The notes: generated from the sequence alone by a model not told the origin. A stretch of DNA of 64,000 bases from Inonotus obliquus (GCA_032164295.1 JAJHTX010000004.1:248001-312000); one strand, 5' to 3'. Shown: positions 1-9,396, counted from the first letter of the stretch. A program made the numbers and translations.

Positions 1-21
1 AACCCTCCACGGAGATAAACA
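1..21 (+). repeat. 3' end of the 5' LTR
   Basis: These 21 bases match the last 21 bases of the 3' LTR (9879-9899) without mismatch and end in CA, as LTRs do. The rest of the 5' LTR lies upstream of the window. Confidence 0.85.
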
Positions 22-23
22 TC

Positions 24-41
24 TGGATTAAACTCCCTTCT
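24..41 (+). other. Putative tRNA primer-binding site
   Basis: TGG at 24-26, two bases after the 5' LTR, followed by ATTAAACTC. A PBS normally begins with TGG, the complement of the tRNA CCA end, a few bases inside the LTR. The priming tRNA was not identified; it is not an obvious initiator-Met match. Confidence 0.5.
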
Positions 42-123
42 TGGCAAGCTTAAAGGAACAAGCGCAGACTACTGCCAATAAAGGTAATTGTGATAGCACG
101 AACTAGTCATTCAAATAGACTGA

Positions 124-513
124 TTGAATAATTCCCTTATCCAATCAGTAGGCCACCTGGAACGGCAAATAGACATCAGTAACAACCACCGAAACCTAGA
201 ACCACAGGTCGGGTTAACATTGGAGCGTACAAAACAAACGCAGGAACGAGAACGAGGAGCGCCGAAGGATATAGACGCGTGGAAGCTAATAGCGAGGCAA
301 CCAATTTGGCAAGATCTCTACTGGGATCATTTCAAGACAGGAAGGGTTATAGGCAAGGTATCACCTACACCACACGAGAGTGTATTTAAGAGAGCACTAG
401 AAAACGGAGGAGGAACGTTATACTCCGCGCAAGCACACGCCAACCTATTACACCGAATACTACTAGCCCTACTCAACGGAAAGAAAGAGAAAGCAAAAGC
501 AAGTAAAGTATAA
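124..513 (+). CDS. Met-less open frame A in the retroelement leader (function unknown)
   Basis: An open frame of about 130 codons between an in-frame TGA (121-123) and TAA (511-513). It contains no ATG codon at all. It is polar, rich in Arg, Gln, Glu and Asn, and ends in a Lys-rich tail (KKEKAKAS). No domain was recognised. It lies between the primer-binding site and frame B and is in the same frame as B, separated from it by stops at 511 and 532. If translated it would need a non-AUG start or readthrough. It may be no more than open leader sequence, and confidence that it is a protein is low. Confidence 0.3.
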   Translation: MNNSLIQSVGHLERQIDISNNHRNLEPQVGLTLERTKQTQERERGAPKDIDAWKLIARQPIWQDLYWDHFKTGRVIGKVSPTPHESVFKRALENGGGTLYSAQAHANLLHRILLALLNGKKEKAKASKV

Positions 514-549
514 GCACAAAAACCGAATATATAATTAAATATAACTATA

Positions 550-2148
550 GTGGCTTACGAAGGAATATACGCGGGGCTGGTTACAGTATTCATATTTGGT
601 ACGATCTACTATAGGACAGCGATCACAAGTGCGCTCAGACGAGGAACAAGACTACTTCAATACCTGTCTATTTACGAACCCTACGCAACGCAGTGGGGGA
701 TATATCACTACTCAACTGCCATTGGAACGCAAGTGGACCGATTGGCCGGAAGGATCGAACTAATCCTCAACACACAGGCTGAAAAGGATCAAGCATTGGG
801 AGTGTACCTAGACCATCAGTTCAATCAACATATCGAGAAACATAGCCGCTGGCACAGGAGTAACGACGAGGCACACCATATCACCAGAACGTTAGTAAGG
901 TACAACCAGACAGAGCTAGGCATCCTCAGGACAATAACGAGAGAAGTACAACATACCTTCGAGACGCTACAACGAAGACAAGAAGAGCACATAGAGCGGT
1001 GGACTGCCCGAGAACACCGAGACGCCGAATTTCAGCGCGAACTATTAGATAAAGTAAGCCGCATCGAGACAAACTTCCTACGCCTAAGGAATCAAGTGTC
1101 GGATATCAGAGTCGCACTCGCCGCGTGGGAAGGAGAAGAGAGACAGCGGGAGGAAACAGAAATCCAACAAGACTGGAACACCGTCGGATCGTTATTAGGA
1201 GACGATCAAGATCAACCAACGCCGGAACTAACTCAGTCCGAAGCCAGTTGGGAATCACCGAACGAATCGGAGCAGAACGGAGGAGAGTGGGGAACAGGGA
1301 GCCGTTGGGCAAATTCAGAACCAAACAGGTTTAGGGACTTCAACGGAGACGAAAGTTACAGGCACCCAGACTCGCCAATTCCCACTATTCCAGACGAGGA
1401 ACCGGAAGAAGGAGAGATACAATTACACGTAGTCGACTTCAGGGCCCAGACGGAAAACGAAAGTGAGAACCTAACTACAATCACGGAGGAAGAAGAAGGC
1501 ATTAACCAAGAAAGTAGTACCTCCAGGGTTACATTTGATAACGGGAGAAGACTACCAAGCGGCATTAACGTTACTCGAGATCAGACAGGGAACGTCCGCA
1601 TAGACCTGCGAGGATTGGCTAGGTTAAACATAAACGAGATAGTCGAGGAAGTAATTACAGAGCTACAAGAAGAACTAAAACCGACAAACGAACAAATCCC
1701 AACAATAACCATTAGTCGCAAATATCATCGAAAAGCAGATCAGGACAGAATAGTTAAAGGAATCATAGGTCGAATCCGAGAACAAAGGGAAGCGAACAAT
1801 AGGAAAGAAGAAACCAGAGAAGTCCAGAAAACCGAACGAGAACAGGGGATAATTGAAGAGGTAGAAACGAGAGGAAGGTTGGTATTGTATTATTCCCCAG
1901 GATCCACGACCAGTGGCAATTCAGAAGAATTCTCCAGCTCATTCAGCGACGTTAGTCAAGCCCACAGTAGCAACACCACAGAAGACGAATACCTAGAAGA
2001 CAATTATCGAAGGCATTTAGCGTTACTAGAATTCGACCCAGCAGAACTCGAAATCTCAAAACAAGAGCTTAGAGACCGATTGACTTGGGATTCAAGCGAA
2101 GATGACGAGCCTACAAATGAGTATGTCGCAGAAACCACCGAAGTTTAG
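550..2148 (+). CDS. Met-less open frame B (about 530 codons) upstream of and overlapping gag
   Basis: A long frame with no ATG codon anywhere in it. The first codon after the preceding TAA (532) that could serve as a near-cognate start is GTG at 550. A CTG at 577 has G at -3 and G at +4, which is good context for non-AUG initiation. The product would begin with a hydrophobic stretch (LVTVFIFGTIYY), continue into a Gln/Glu/Arg-rich segment with coiled-coil character (roughly codons 75-200), then a very acidic Ser-rich half. It overlaps the gag start by 47 nt in another frame. An open frame of this length in decaying DNA suggests coding constraint. Homology was not recognised. An alternative is that it is an extended gag leader joined to Gag by frameshifting. 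Confidence 0.5.
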   Translation: MAYEGIYAGLVTVFIFGTIYYRTAITSALRRGTRLLQYLSIYEPYATQWGIYHYSTAIGTQVDRLAGRIELILNTQAEKDQALGVYLDHQFNQHIEKHSRWHRSNDEAHHITRTLVRYNQTELGILRTITREVQHTFETLQRRQEEHIERWTAREHRDAEFQRELLDKVSRIETNFLRLRNQVSDIRVALAAWEGEERQREETEIQQDWNTVGSLLGDDQDQPTPELTQSEASWESPNESEQNGGEWGTGSRWANSEPNRFRDFNGDESYRHPDSPIPTIPDEEPEEGEIQLHVVDFRAQTENESENLTTITEEEEGINQESSTSRVTFDNGRRLPSGINVTRDQTGNVRIDLRGLARLNINEIVEEVITELQEELKPTNEQIPTITISRKYHRKADQDRIVKGIIGRIREQREANNRKEETREVQKTEREQGIIEEVETRGRLVLYYSPGSTTSGNSEEFSSSFSDVSQAHSSNTTEDEYLEDNYRRHLALLEFDPAELEISKQELRDRLTWDSSEDDEPTNEYVAETTEV

Positions 2149-3040
2149 AGGAAGAGATAAGGAGAACGTGGATGTATTTATAAATAAAATGATTAGTAAT
2201 TTTGCATGGATGGATGCGCAAAATCAGAGCAACAAACAAGCGGCACTAACAGATAGTAACAAAGCCTATATCATGTGCCAATGCATGGAAGAAAAGGCTG
2301 CCACGTGGGTAAGCACAGCGTTAAAAACAAATCCGCTAGATATGATAGGAAAAGGGCAAGTATGGGAAATGTTTGAAGAATTCTTGACCTACATAAGGAG
2401 TAACCACAAACAATACTACGACCCTGTAGAAGACGCAACGAATAAATTAGTAAATATTGTACAAGAAGGCTCCATATTGCAGTACAATAGCGATTTCGGA
2501 AAGATAGTATCAGAATTAGATAAGGCAGTATGGCCGGATAAGGCACTTACAGTATTATACAGAAGAGGGATGAAAGATTATATTTATGCGCAATTAGCAG
2601 GACAAACGGAAAGCGCGAAATGGACGCTAGCAAACTGGATGAGCCGAGCAGTAGCACTAGAAGGCGCAAGATATGGCGCCAAGGCAAGAACTAAGACCTT
2701 CACGAGCAACTGGGAAAAACCCCAGAGGAGAAAAGACGATGTAGTCCCAATGGACGTAGACGTACGAAAATTCAGGAAGAGGACTAATAAAGGAAAACCC
2801 AGGTACCGGAGTAACCAAAAACCGAAGAATACGACGGGTTGTTACAGATGTGGTAAACCAGGTCACATTGCCAGAGAATGCAGAGTGAAACCACGAGAAG
2901 GAAAACCTCCGAGTAGACTGGGCTATCAAAAATTCAAGAGAAGATTGATAGGAGAAGAATCGGAATATGAAGGCTCCAACGAAGCTAGCGATAACGAGAA
3001 AGAAAGAGAACCTAAAGAGGATTTTCAAGAAAGCGACTGA
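2102..3040 (+). CDS. gag: Gag polyprotein with CCHC zinc knuckle
   Basis: 312 codons from ATG 2102 to TGA 3038-3040. The ATG is the first on the + strand of the window in any frame, which supports it as the start. The N-terminal two thirds look like a gypsy Gag capsid (VDVFINKMISNFAWM, later YYDPVEDATNKLV). A basic stretch follows, then one CCHC knuckle, CYRCGKPGHIARECRV, near residue 247. The acidic C-terminus overlaps an open stretch of the -1 frame (from 3016), from which the protease frame continues, so -1 frameshifting is the likely way Pol is made. No canonical slippery heptamer was found in the 25-nt overlap. The product would package element RNA in the cytoplasm. Confidence 0.88.
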   Translation: MTSLQMSMSQKPPKFRGRDKENVDVFINKMISNFAWMDAQNQSNKQAALTDSNKAYIMCQCMEEKAATWVSTALKTNPLDMIGKGQVWEMFEEFLTYIRSNHKQYYDPVEDATNKLVNIVQEGSILQYNSDFGKIVSELDKAVWPDKALTVLYRRGMKDYIYAQLAGQTESAKWTLANWMSRAVALEGARYGAKARTKTFTSNWEKPQRRKDDVVPMDVDVRKFRKRTNKGKPRYRSNQKPKNTTGCYRCGKPGHIARECRVKPREGKPPSRLGYQKFKRRLIGEESEYEGSNEASDNEKEREPKEDFQESD

Positions 3041-3984
3041 TCGAATCGGCTGATCAGCGCGCAAGAAAAGGGACCATAACGAAACCAGAAGGAAGATGGT
3101 CGCGGGTAAAAGCGAAATGGAAACGCCGATGGACGACCCCGGTAAAACCAAATACCGATCATCCAAAACTGAGGATATACCTCAGTCAAGGGGGAAAGAG
3201 AAACCTACCAATAACAGCAATGATCGACTCAGGATCAGTATTAACAACAATTAGTCCTAATACCGTCAAACGATATGGACTAGATACGGTAAAGAAACAG
3301 AGTCCTGCCCAAATTAGAAATGCAGATGGAACGCTAACGAATAACGGGTGGAAGGAAAGCGTTAGAGCATGGGTGGATACCGGAGCATCAAGAGGAAATA
3401 TGGAACTCGCAGTAGTAGAAACTACAGGAGACAAATTTTTATTAGGAAATGATTGGATAGCTAACTATAAGCCAGTCATAAACTGGGAAACGGGTAAAGT
3501 AACAACTAGATTTGGAGAAGCCAAATTGTTAGGAACTCGGAATATGATAACGATGGAAAGGATGGCTCGATATCAACAGAAAAGAAGAAGAAAATCCCGT
3601 AAAATCAGATCTCCACTGCGAAGAGACTCCGAAGAAGGGTCCGAATCCGAAGGAGACACGGGATTAACAATAAGGTGGAATACCATGGGAAAGGCAAGCT
3701 TAGGGAATTTACCGACACCACCACCAAGGTCCGTACAAACCGCGGTGATTGTGGTGCCTCCAGAAGGAATACGGCCAACCACACTAACGCCTAAGGATGT
3801 CACAGTATTGCCAGCACCAGTAATGCAGTATAGGGAGTTGCAAGAAGGAATCGAATCCGACCCAGAGGAAGTCGCAAGAAGGAATCGAATCCGACCCAGA
3901 GGAAGTCGAAGAAGTAGAAGAAACTACGGAAGAAAGGGACGAATTCCAAGAACAAATCTTGAGAAACTTTGGGAAATTAGCTGA
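3016..3984 (+). CDS. Retropepsin-like protease region of pol (frame-shifted at its end)
   Basis: The frame is open from 3016, the overlap with gag. The first ATG is at 3220 and begins MIDSGSVLTTISP, matching the DSG catalytic motif of retroviral aspartic proteases. The domain runs to about 3540 (GNDWIANYKPVINW). The linker then becomes acidic until 3873, where a 34-bp tandem duplication throws the reading frame into an Arg-rich out-of-frame tail ending at TGA 3982-3984. The original frame continues in the next register from 3908. The product would mature Gag-Pol. Confidence 0.8.
   Translation, partial: RGFSRKRLIESADQRARKGTITKPEGRWSRVKAKWKRRWTTPVKPNTDHPKLRIYLSQGGKRNLPITAMIDSGSVLTTISPNTVKRYGLDTVKKQSPAQIRNADGTLTNNGWKESVRAWVDTGASRGNMELAVVETTGDKFLLGNDWIANYKPVINWETGKVTTRFGEAKLLGTRNMITMERMARYQQKRRRKSRKIRSPLRRDSEEGSESEGDTGLTIRWNTMGKASLGNLPTPPPRSVQTAVIVVPPEGIRPTTLTPKDVTVLPAPVMQYRELQEGIESDPEEVARRNRIRPRGSRRSRRNYGRKGRIPRTNLEKLWEIS
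3840..3907 (+). repeat. 34-bp tandem duplication that breaks the pol frame
   Basis: Two identical 34-bp copies, 3840-3873 and 3874-3907, each starting gcaagaaggaatcg. Because 34 is not a multiple of 3, the frame shifts by +1. Directly after the second copy the new frame reads EEVEETTEER and continues as the acidic linker into RT. The register change is explained by this event alone. Confidence 0.93.
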
Positions 3985-6900
3985 AGAACTGCAAAGACTA
4001 GAGGAAACAAATCTCGAAGACCCGCCGAGATCACCAGAAAGAACGGAAATAGCACTCCCAAGCATAGAACAAATAATATCCGGGGAAACACCGAGTAAAA
4101 GATTACCGCCGCAACCACCGCCAAAAATGCACCAAGTAGGGCAAGGCGGAAGTAGAATAACTAGAGAGAGGAAAACGAGTTACCAAAAGGCCCGGGAAAA
4201 CAAAACTAAACCAGAAGAGGTGGTATACGACCGAAACATGAGAATAACTGTACAAGTAAACGATCAAAAACCCCAAAACCGAGAATATAGCTGAAACAGC
4301 AGGATGAAAAGGGAAAGGACCGAGCAGGAAACAACAGCAATTAAGAAATTAAATAAGTATAGCAGTATGGCACAAAAGTACTCCCAGGAAAAAGCAAGGG
4401 AACAAGGACGATCACAAATAGGAACGACTAAGCATTGGAAATCCTTGGTGCCTAAGGAGCTATGGGATTTCGGGGAAATATTTAGCGAGAACAATTCAAA
4501 ACGACTACCGAAGCACAATCAATGGGATATGAAAATAGTGTTTAAGGAAGGACAGGAACCAACAGCGAAACGAACCATTTATCCGCTAACGCCACTAGAA
4601 CAAAAGGCAGTGGAAGAATTCATAGAAGACAATTTGGCAAAAGGATGGATCAGGAGATCCACTTCAAAGTACGCAATGCCGGTATTCTTCGTCGGAAAGA
4701 AGGATGCAGGGGCAAGAATGGTAATAGATTACCGACCAGTAAATGCAGTTTGTGAAGTAGATCAATACCCGATACCCATTATGCACACGCTACCCGACAA
4801 TTTGGGAAAGGCCAAATAGTTCACCACGCTAGACCTTCGATCAGGATACAATAACATACGAATCCAAGAAGGAGACGAACATAAGGCCGCATTCCAAACA
4901 CATAAAGGAGTATTTGAACCATTGGTAATGCAATTCGGAATGATGAATTCGCCAGCAGTCTTTCAACGAGCTATGAACGAACTATTCGGAGACATGTTGA
5001 ACCATGGAGTGATGATTTATCTAGATGACATCATTATCTATGCTGAAACAAAAGAAGAACTGTTACAAAAGACGAGGAAAGTACTAGCTCGAATACGAAG
5101 AGCAGACTTCTATCTGAAACCAGAAAAATGCTTCTTTAACAAGCAAGAATTAGACTACTTAGGATTCATAGTAAATAAGGACGGATTAAAAATGGACCCG
5201 TACAAGCTCAAAGCAATAGAAGAATGGCCAGTACCGCAAAACAAACGAGATATAAAGAAGTTTACAGGATTTTGTAATTTCTATAGGAAATTTGTCAAGG
5301 ACTATGCAGCAATAGCAAGGCCGATGAAGAAACTAGAATCCAAGAAACAAGCCTTTGTATGGGGAGAAGAGCAACAAAGGTCGTTTGAAGCCCTGAAAAA
5401 GGCCGTAATCACAGGACCAATACTAAGGAGACCAGACTATGACAAAGCCTTCGTAGTAGAAACAGATGCGTCGGACTATGGCATGGGAGCAGTATTATCA
5501 CAAGAACACGAAGGAAAACTACATCCTATTGCCTATCTCACGAGATCCTTTACAACAACTGAAAGGAACTGGCCAGTATCCGAAAAGGAACTGTACGCAG
5601 TTGTAATCGCGCTAACTACTTGGAGACACCATTTAGAAGGAGCGAAACATACCATCATGGTACTATGCGACGCGTTGAACCTGAAGACCTTCATGAAAGC
5701 ACAACGAGTCGGACGAAAACAGGCCCGATGGGTCACGGACGTACTAAGTAGATATCAATTCAAAATCGACTATCGACCAGGAAGCAAGAACACGAGGGCC
5801 GATGCGCTATCCAGGAGATCAGGATATGACGAAGGAAAGAATGATAACAAGGACGTGATCGTATTACCGAGAGAAAGATTCGTCAACCCAAAAATATTTG
5901 ATCGACAAGCTAGAAACAGCACGAGCGAGGGAATGGTACCGCCAAACGATAAATTAATACCCGGACAGGACCGGAAAAGGGATGTATTATACACCTTCCA
6001 CGACTCACCAATGAGCGGACATCCAGGAACAGACAAGACGATAGCGGCAATAGAAGAAATCTATTGGTGGCCGAACATGAAAGAAGAAATTAAGGAATAT
6101 GTTGCCTCATGCCACATTTGTCAAAAGAACAAACCTAGGAGGGGACGAACACAACCACCACTGAAACCATTGGAAATACCAACGGGACCATGGAAACATA
6201 TCACCATGGATTTCATTACAGGACTTCCAGAAAGCGAGGGCTATGATGCGGTGCTAGTGGTAGTAGACCGGTTTTCAAAAATAGCAACGTTTATTCCCTG
6301 TACTAAAGAAACAGACAGTAAGAAAACAGCGAAGATGCTATTGGACCACGTATTCACGAAACACGGACTACCAGAAAGAATTACTAGCGACAGAGGCCCA
6401 CAGTTTACAAGCAACTTTACACAAGAAGTATATAAAGCCATGAATATTGACAATGCGCTTAGCACGGCACATCACCCACAAACAGATGGGCAAAGCGAAA
6501 GAGTAAACCAGGAACTAGAACAATACTTAAGGCATTACGTAAACACAGCGCAAGATAACTGGGCGCAGTACATCCACATGGCAGAGTTTGCTTATAATAA
6601 TAGAGTACACGCAGCAATAAAGAAGTCACCATTTGAACTCCTTTATGGACGGAAATTGGAAATATTGCCCATGGGGCAAGCGAACGCACCAGACGCACAA
6701 GAATACATTAAAAAGGTATGGGAGGTACAGAAACAAGCAGAACAGGCGCTGATGGCGTCAAATGAACAAATGAAGAGATACACCGATAAACATAGAAGAG
6801 CAGAATTGGAATTCAAGGTAGGAGATAGGGTAATGATAGACGCTAGAAACTACAATATAGTAGTACCCAGCAGGAAGATAGGGCCGAAGAATTTAGGACC

Positions 6901-7615
6901 ATACAGAATAATCAAACAACATGGGCCATTGAATTATGAACTAGAATTACCAAAGAAGATGCGCATACATCCAGTATTATATGCAGGCAATCTTATTAAA
7001 TATCAAGATAGAATAGTAGATAACACCACGGAAGACCAAGAAGTACCTTCGAATCCAGTCATTATAGAGGACGACGAATACGAAGTAGAGAGAGTACTAA
7101 ATTCAAGGAAAACAGGACGGAAATATTACTTCTTAATAAATTGGAAGGGATACGGGGCAGAACACGACTCATGGGAACCATTGGGAAACCTAGGAAACGC
7201 CACGGAAAAGATCGAGGAATACTATCAGAAACACCCACAAGCGGAGAAACCAAATTACATCGACGGATGGATTAGAAGGAATAACGAAAACGAAGAGAAA
7301 GGGAAACGAACAGCCAAGAGAAGGATGATAAATACCAGGAACCCGATAAAAATAAAGGATTTCGCGTATGACGAAAACGACCCATTACACACCAATCCTA
7401 GTGGTTCATCGAGAACGGGTAATCTAGAAGAAACATACCAGAGAGTCAAAAGTCCACTATCCAAGGAACAACATTGGGAGGAAGACGACGACAAAATCAG
7501 GATGAATCCTGATCATGCCATAGAAGGAGATAAGGACGGAGGCCGCATCCGGCAAAGAAGTAGACGGTTAACGAAGCGGAAACCTACGGGTTCACACGAG
7601 GAACATGGTATATAA
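3908..7615 (+). pseudogene. pol: pol: RT-RNase H-integrase-chromodomain, two in-frame stops
   Basis: One register holds the whole enzyme. The acidic linker ends at TGA 4292-4294. The RT N-terminus (from ATG 4304; FFVGKKDAGARMVIDYRPVN) is cut by TAG 4817-4819 just before FTTLDLRSGYNNIRI. It then stays open to 7615 with FGMMNSPAVFQ, the YLDD catalytic box (5019-5030), RNase H (ETDASDYGMGAVL; SEKELYAVV), integrase HHCC zinc (HPGTDKT, CHICQKNK), the D,D,E core (TMDFITG, TSDRGPQF, GQSERVNQELE), a GPY/F-like region (GPYRIIKQHGPLNYEL) and a chromodomain (YEVERVLNSRKTGRKYYFL, WKGYGAEHDSWEP) near 7075-7225. The chromodomain places it among chromoviruses, which target chromatin marks. Both stops fall in conserved or linker sequence, so they look like mutations rather than programmed sites. 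Confidence 0.92.
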
Positions 7616-7883
7616 AGAAAAGAGTCGCCGACGAGATACCAGTATCCTTATCAATTCCTTTCACCACCGCCATCAAAACCCTAAACACGAGTACCAACGC
7701 CGAACGAAAATGTCGAATACCATAAAGCTCGTACTCGCAGTAGTAGCGTTTGGATTGGTCATCATGATGAGTCTGATAATACAATGGAGAATGCAATTTT
7801 GGATATGGAGACAGGTGCGCAATCATTACAATAGAGAGATGGTAACCGTTAACCAGCTATCAGGAATTAAATCACCCGCCTGA
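7605..7883 (+). CDS. Small membrane-segment protein frame after pol
   Basis: ATG at 7605, overlapping the end of pol by 11 nt; 92 codons. A basic N-terminus (KEKSRRRDTS) precedes one clear hydrophobic helix (LVLAVVAFGLVIMMSLII) near residues 45-62. The frame ends at TGA 7883. A second register is open from 7846 (QELNHPPEDEGVDQNP) and continues into the acidic frame below, so the two were probably one protein split by a small indel near 7845-7880. The position after integrase recalls env-like accessory genes, but there is no homology evidence for an envelope. Confidence 0.5.
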   Translation: MVYKEKSRRRDTSILINSFHHRHQNPKHEYQRRTKMSNTIKLVLAVVAFGLVIMMSLIIQWRMQFWIWRQVRNHYNREMVTVNQLSGIKSPA

Positions 7884-8349
7884 AGATGAAGGCGTAGATC
7901 AAAACCCGATAGCGTTTGCGAACGGAAATGAAGATGAAGATGAAGATGAAGATGAAGATGAAGATGACGATTACATACCGATGCCGTTCATCCCCTGGCC
8001 AACCGAGCAACAGATAGTGCAAGAAGGAGAACTATGGGCAAACGTAACAGCGCCCTCAAATGAAGATTGGGGAGACATCTCTACGTGGGGAGCAAACTGG
8101 CCAGCAGCGAACGACCCAGCACACTGGGATCACGAAACGTTCTGGACCGACGACGAGTTTATTTTTGACAACTGGACGCCGGAACAATTAAACGAAATCT
8201 ACGAGATAAGAAGGACCGCGAGAGAACAAATGAGAAACGAGTTGGTAAATCGAGCAGCGCTGGAGAGAGCGCTAGAAGAAGAACAGAACGCAGACGACGA
8301 AATATGGGTGGACATTCAGTTATGGTCGTCGAATGTAGAAGAATTTTAG
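7846..8349 (+). CDS. Acidic, Trp-rich accessory frame of the retroelement
   Basis: Open from 7846 (after TAA 7843-7845) to TAG 8347-8349; the first ATG is at 7981. It contains a pure Glu-Asp run from six GAAGAT hexamers, then a Trp- and acid-rich domain (DWGDISTW, PAHWDHETFW, IFDNWTPEQL) and a helical Arg/Glu C-terminus. No family was recognised. It may be the C-terminal part of the membrane-segment protein encoded just upstream. Confidence 0.45.
   Translation, partial: PLTSYQELNHPPEDEGVDQNPIAFANGNEDEDEDEDEDEDDDYIPMPFIPWPTEQQIVQEGELWANVTAPSNEDWGDISTWGANWPAANDPAHWDHETFWTDDEFIFDNWTPEQLNEIYEIRRTAREQMRNELVNRAALERALEEEQNADDEIWVDIQLWSSNVEEF
7930..7965 (+). repeat. (GAAGAT)6 hexanucleotide repeat
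   Basis: Six exact GAAGAT units followed by GACGAT. It encodes an Asp-Glu run in the frame open from 7846. Slippage here cannot change the frame, because the unit is 6 bp. Confidence 0.9.
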
Positions 8350-8424
8350 CTCAAAATGGGCTTAAGAATTATGAATAAAGAATATGTGTCATGCATTCCT
8401 TATGATTATGTCAGATGCATTCCT

Positions 8425-8435
8425 AGAAGGGGGAG
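8425..8435 (+). other. Polypurine tract
   Basis: agaagggggag lies immediately before TGTTAG, the proposed start of the 3' LTR. Plus-strand priming needs such a tract. No comparable purine run sits next to a TG further downstream with equally good spacing. Confidence 0.7.
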
Positions 8436-8478
8436 TGTTAGAAAGGTAGTATTATCCATCATTAATAAGCCAATAACT

Positions 8479-9249
8479 ATGAGCGTCCTACGTTGGATAC
8501 AAGAGCGGTTAGCGGCAGTAATACAAGTACTAGAACAGCCCATCGTTCCTCCGACACCGCGAAGCAATATATTACGATGTTGCAACACGTGCCGCCCAGC
8601 TAAAGAACTAGCTGGAGGACTAATGCGAGAATTAATCAGAGAGATCACGTACGGAGACATAATGAACGGACAAGCCGATATAATGATACGACGTCGATTT
8701 GTAGAACTAACCTACGACCCTAACCAACAAATGCAAAAGGCTTATGAAAGGGAGATACGAGTATTATCCTACGACGCCGGACACTTTGTAATGATGATCG
8801 GAATACGAAACGTAGCACAGGAAGGAAGACACGAACGATGCGACGCAGCTATAGTAGATGTTGACATTGCCTACAAGCGAGACCAAGCTGGAACGAACGA
8901 GAGAACTGCATATGCTTGGGGGCATTGGATAATGAATTACATAAGTCGAGGATTACCTTATGGATATACCATAATGGAAATAAAGGTAGAACAGTACGGC
9001 GGAGTAATACACCTACAAGGAGTACAAGGGATAACCCTACAACGCGCCAGGACAACGCCAGGATATACACGAGTGCAAACTATTCGAAACTGGCTGACTG
9101 TACCACGACCGATCCTACCGATACCAACGAGACCCGAAATACAAGGACAGATGACTCAGCAATTACCTAGAATAGCTGAATTAGATCAAGTGCCGTTACC
9201 TACACAAGGATCAAACCTATCTACAAGATGGTACCGCCCACTACACTAA
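8479..9249 (+). CDS. Open frame inside LTR U3, unknown function
   Basis: 256 codons from ATG 8479 (MSVLRWIQERL) to TAA 9247-9249. The frame is also open upstream to ATG 8356, outside the LTR. Features are a Cys cluster (CCNTCRP), a mixed alpha/beta-like central domain (RRRFVELTYDP, HFVMMIGIRNVAQ, AWGHWIMNYISRGLPYGYTI) and a Pro-rich tail. It is free of lesions although pol is broken. Being in U3, it would be carried at the 3' end of the genomic RNA and duplicated in both LTRs. No homologue was recognised. Confidence 0.55.
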   Translation: MSVLRWIQERLAAVIQVLEQPIVPPTPRSNILRCCNTCRPAKELAGGLMRELIREITYGDIMNGQADIMIRRRFVELTYDPNQQMQKAYEREIRVLSYDAGHFVMMIGIRNVAQEGRHERCDAAIVDVDIAYKRDQAGTNERTAYAWGHWIMNYISRGLPYGYTIMEIKVEQYGGVIHLQGVQGITLQRARTTPGYTRVQTIRNWLTVPRPILPIPTRPEIQGQMTQQLPRIAELDQVPLPTQGSNLSTRWYRPLH

Positions 9250-9396
9250 ACTAATCAAAGAGAGGCTAGTAACACAGAGGTAGTGAAATGAGGAAGGAAG
9301 TAAAGAGAAAGCACGGACCAGGTATCATAGAGGAAGAAACAGATAAATACCATAAACAGTAAGTAACAAGGTAGTAACGTCACACATGTAAATTAG

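Noticed and set aside
1125..1334. Plus-strand Arg-rich frame starting with GTG-type codons inside frame B
   Set aside because: Alternative register of the frame B region without ATG; Arg-rich composition typical of a shadow of a Glu/Gln-rich frame.
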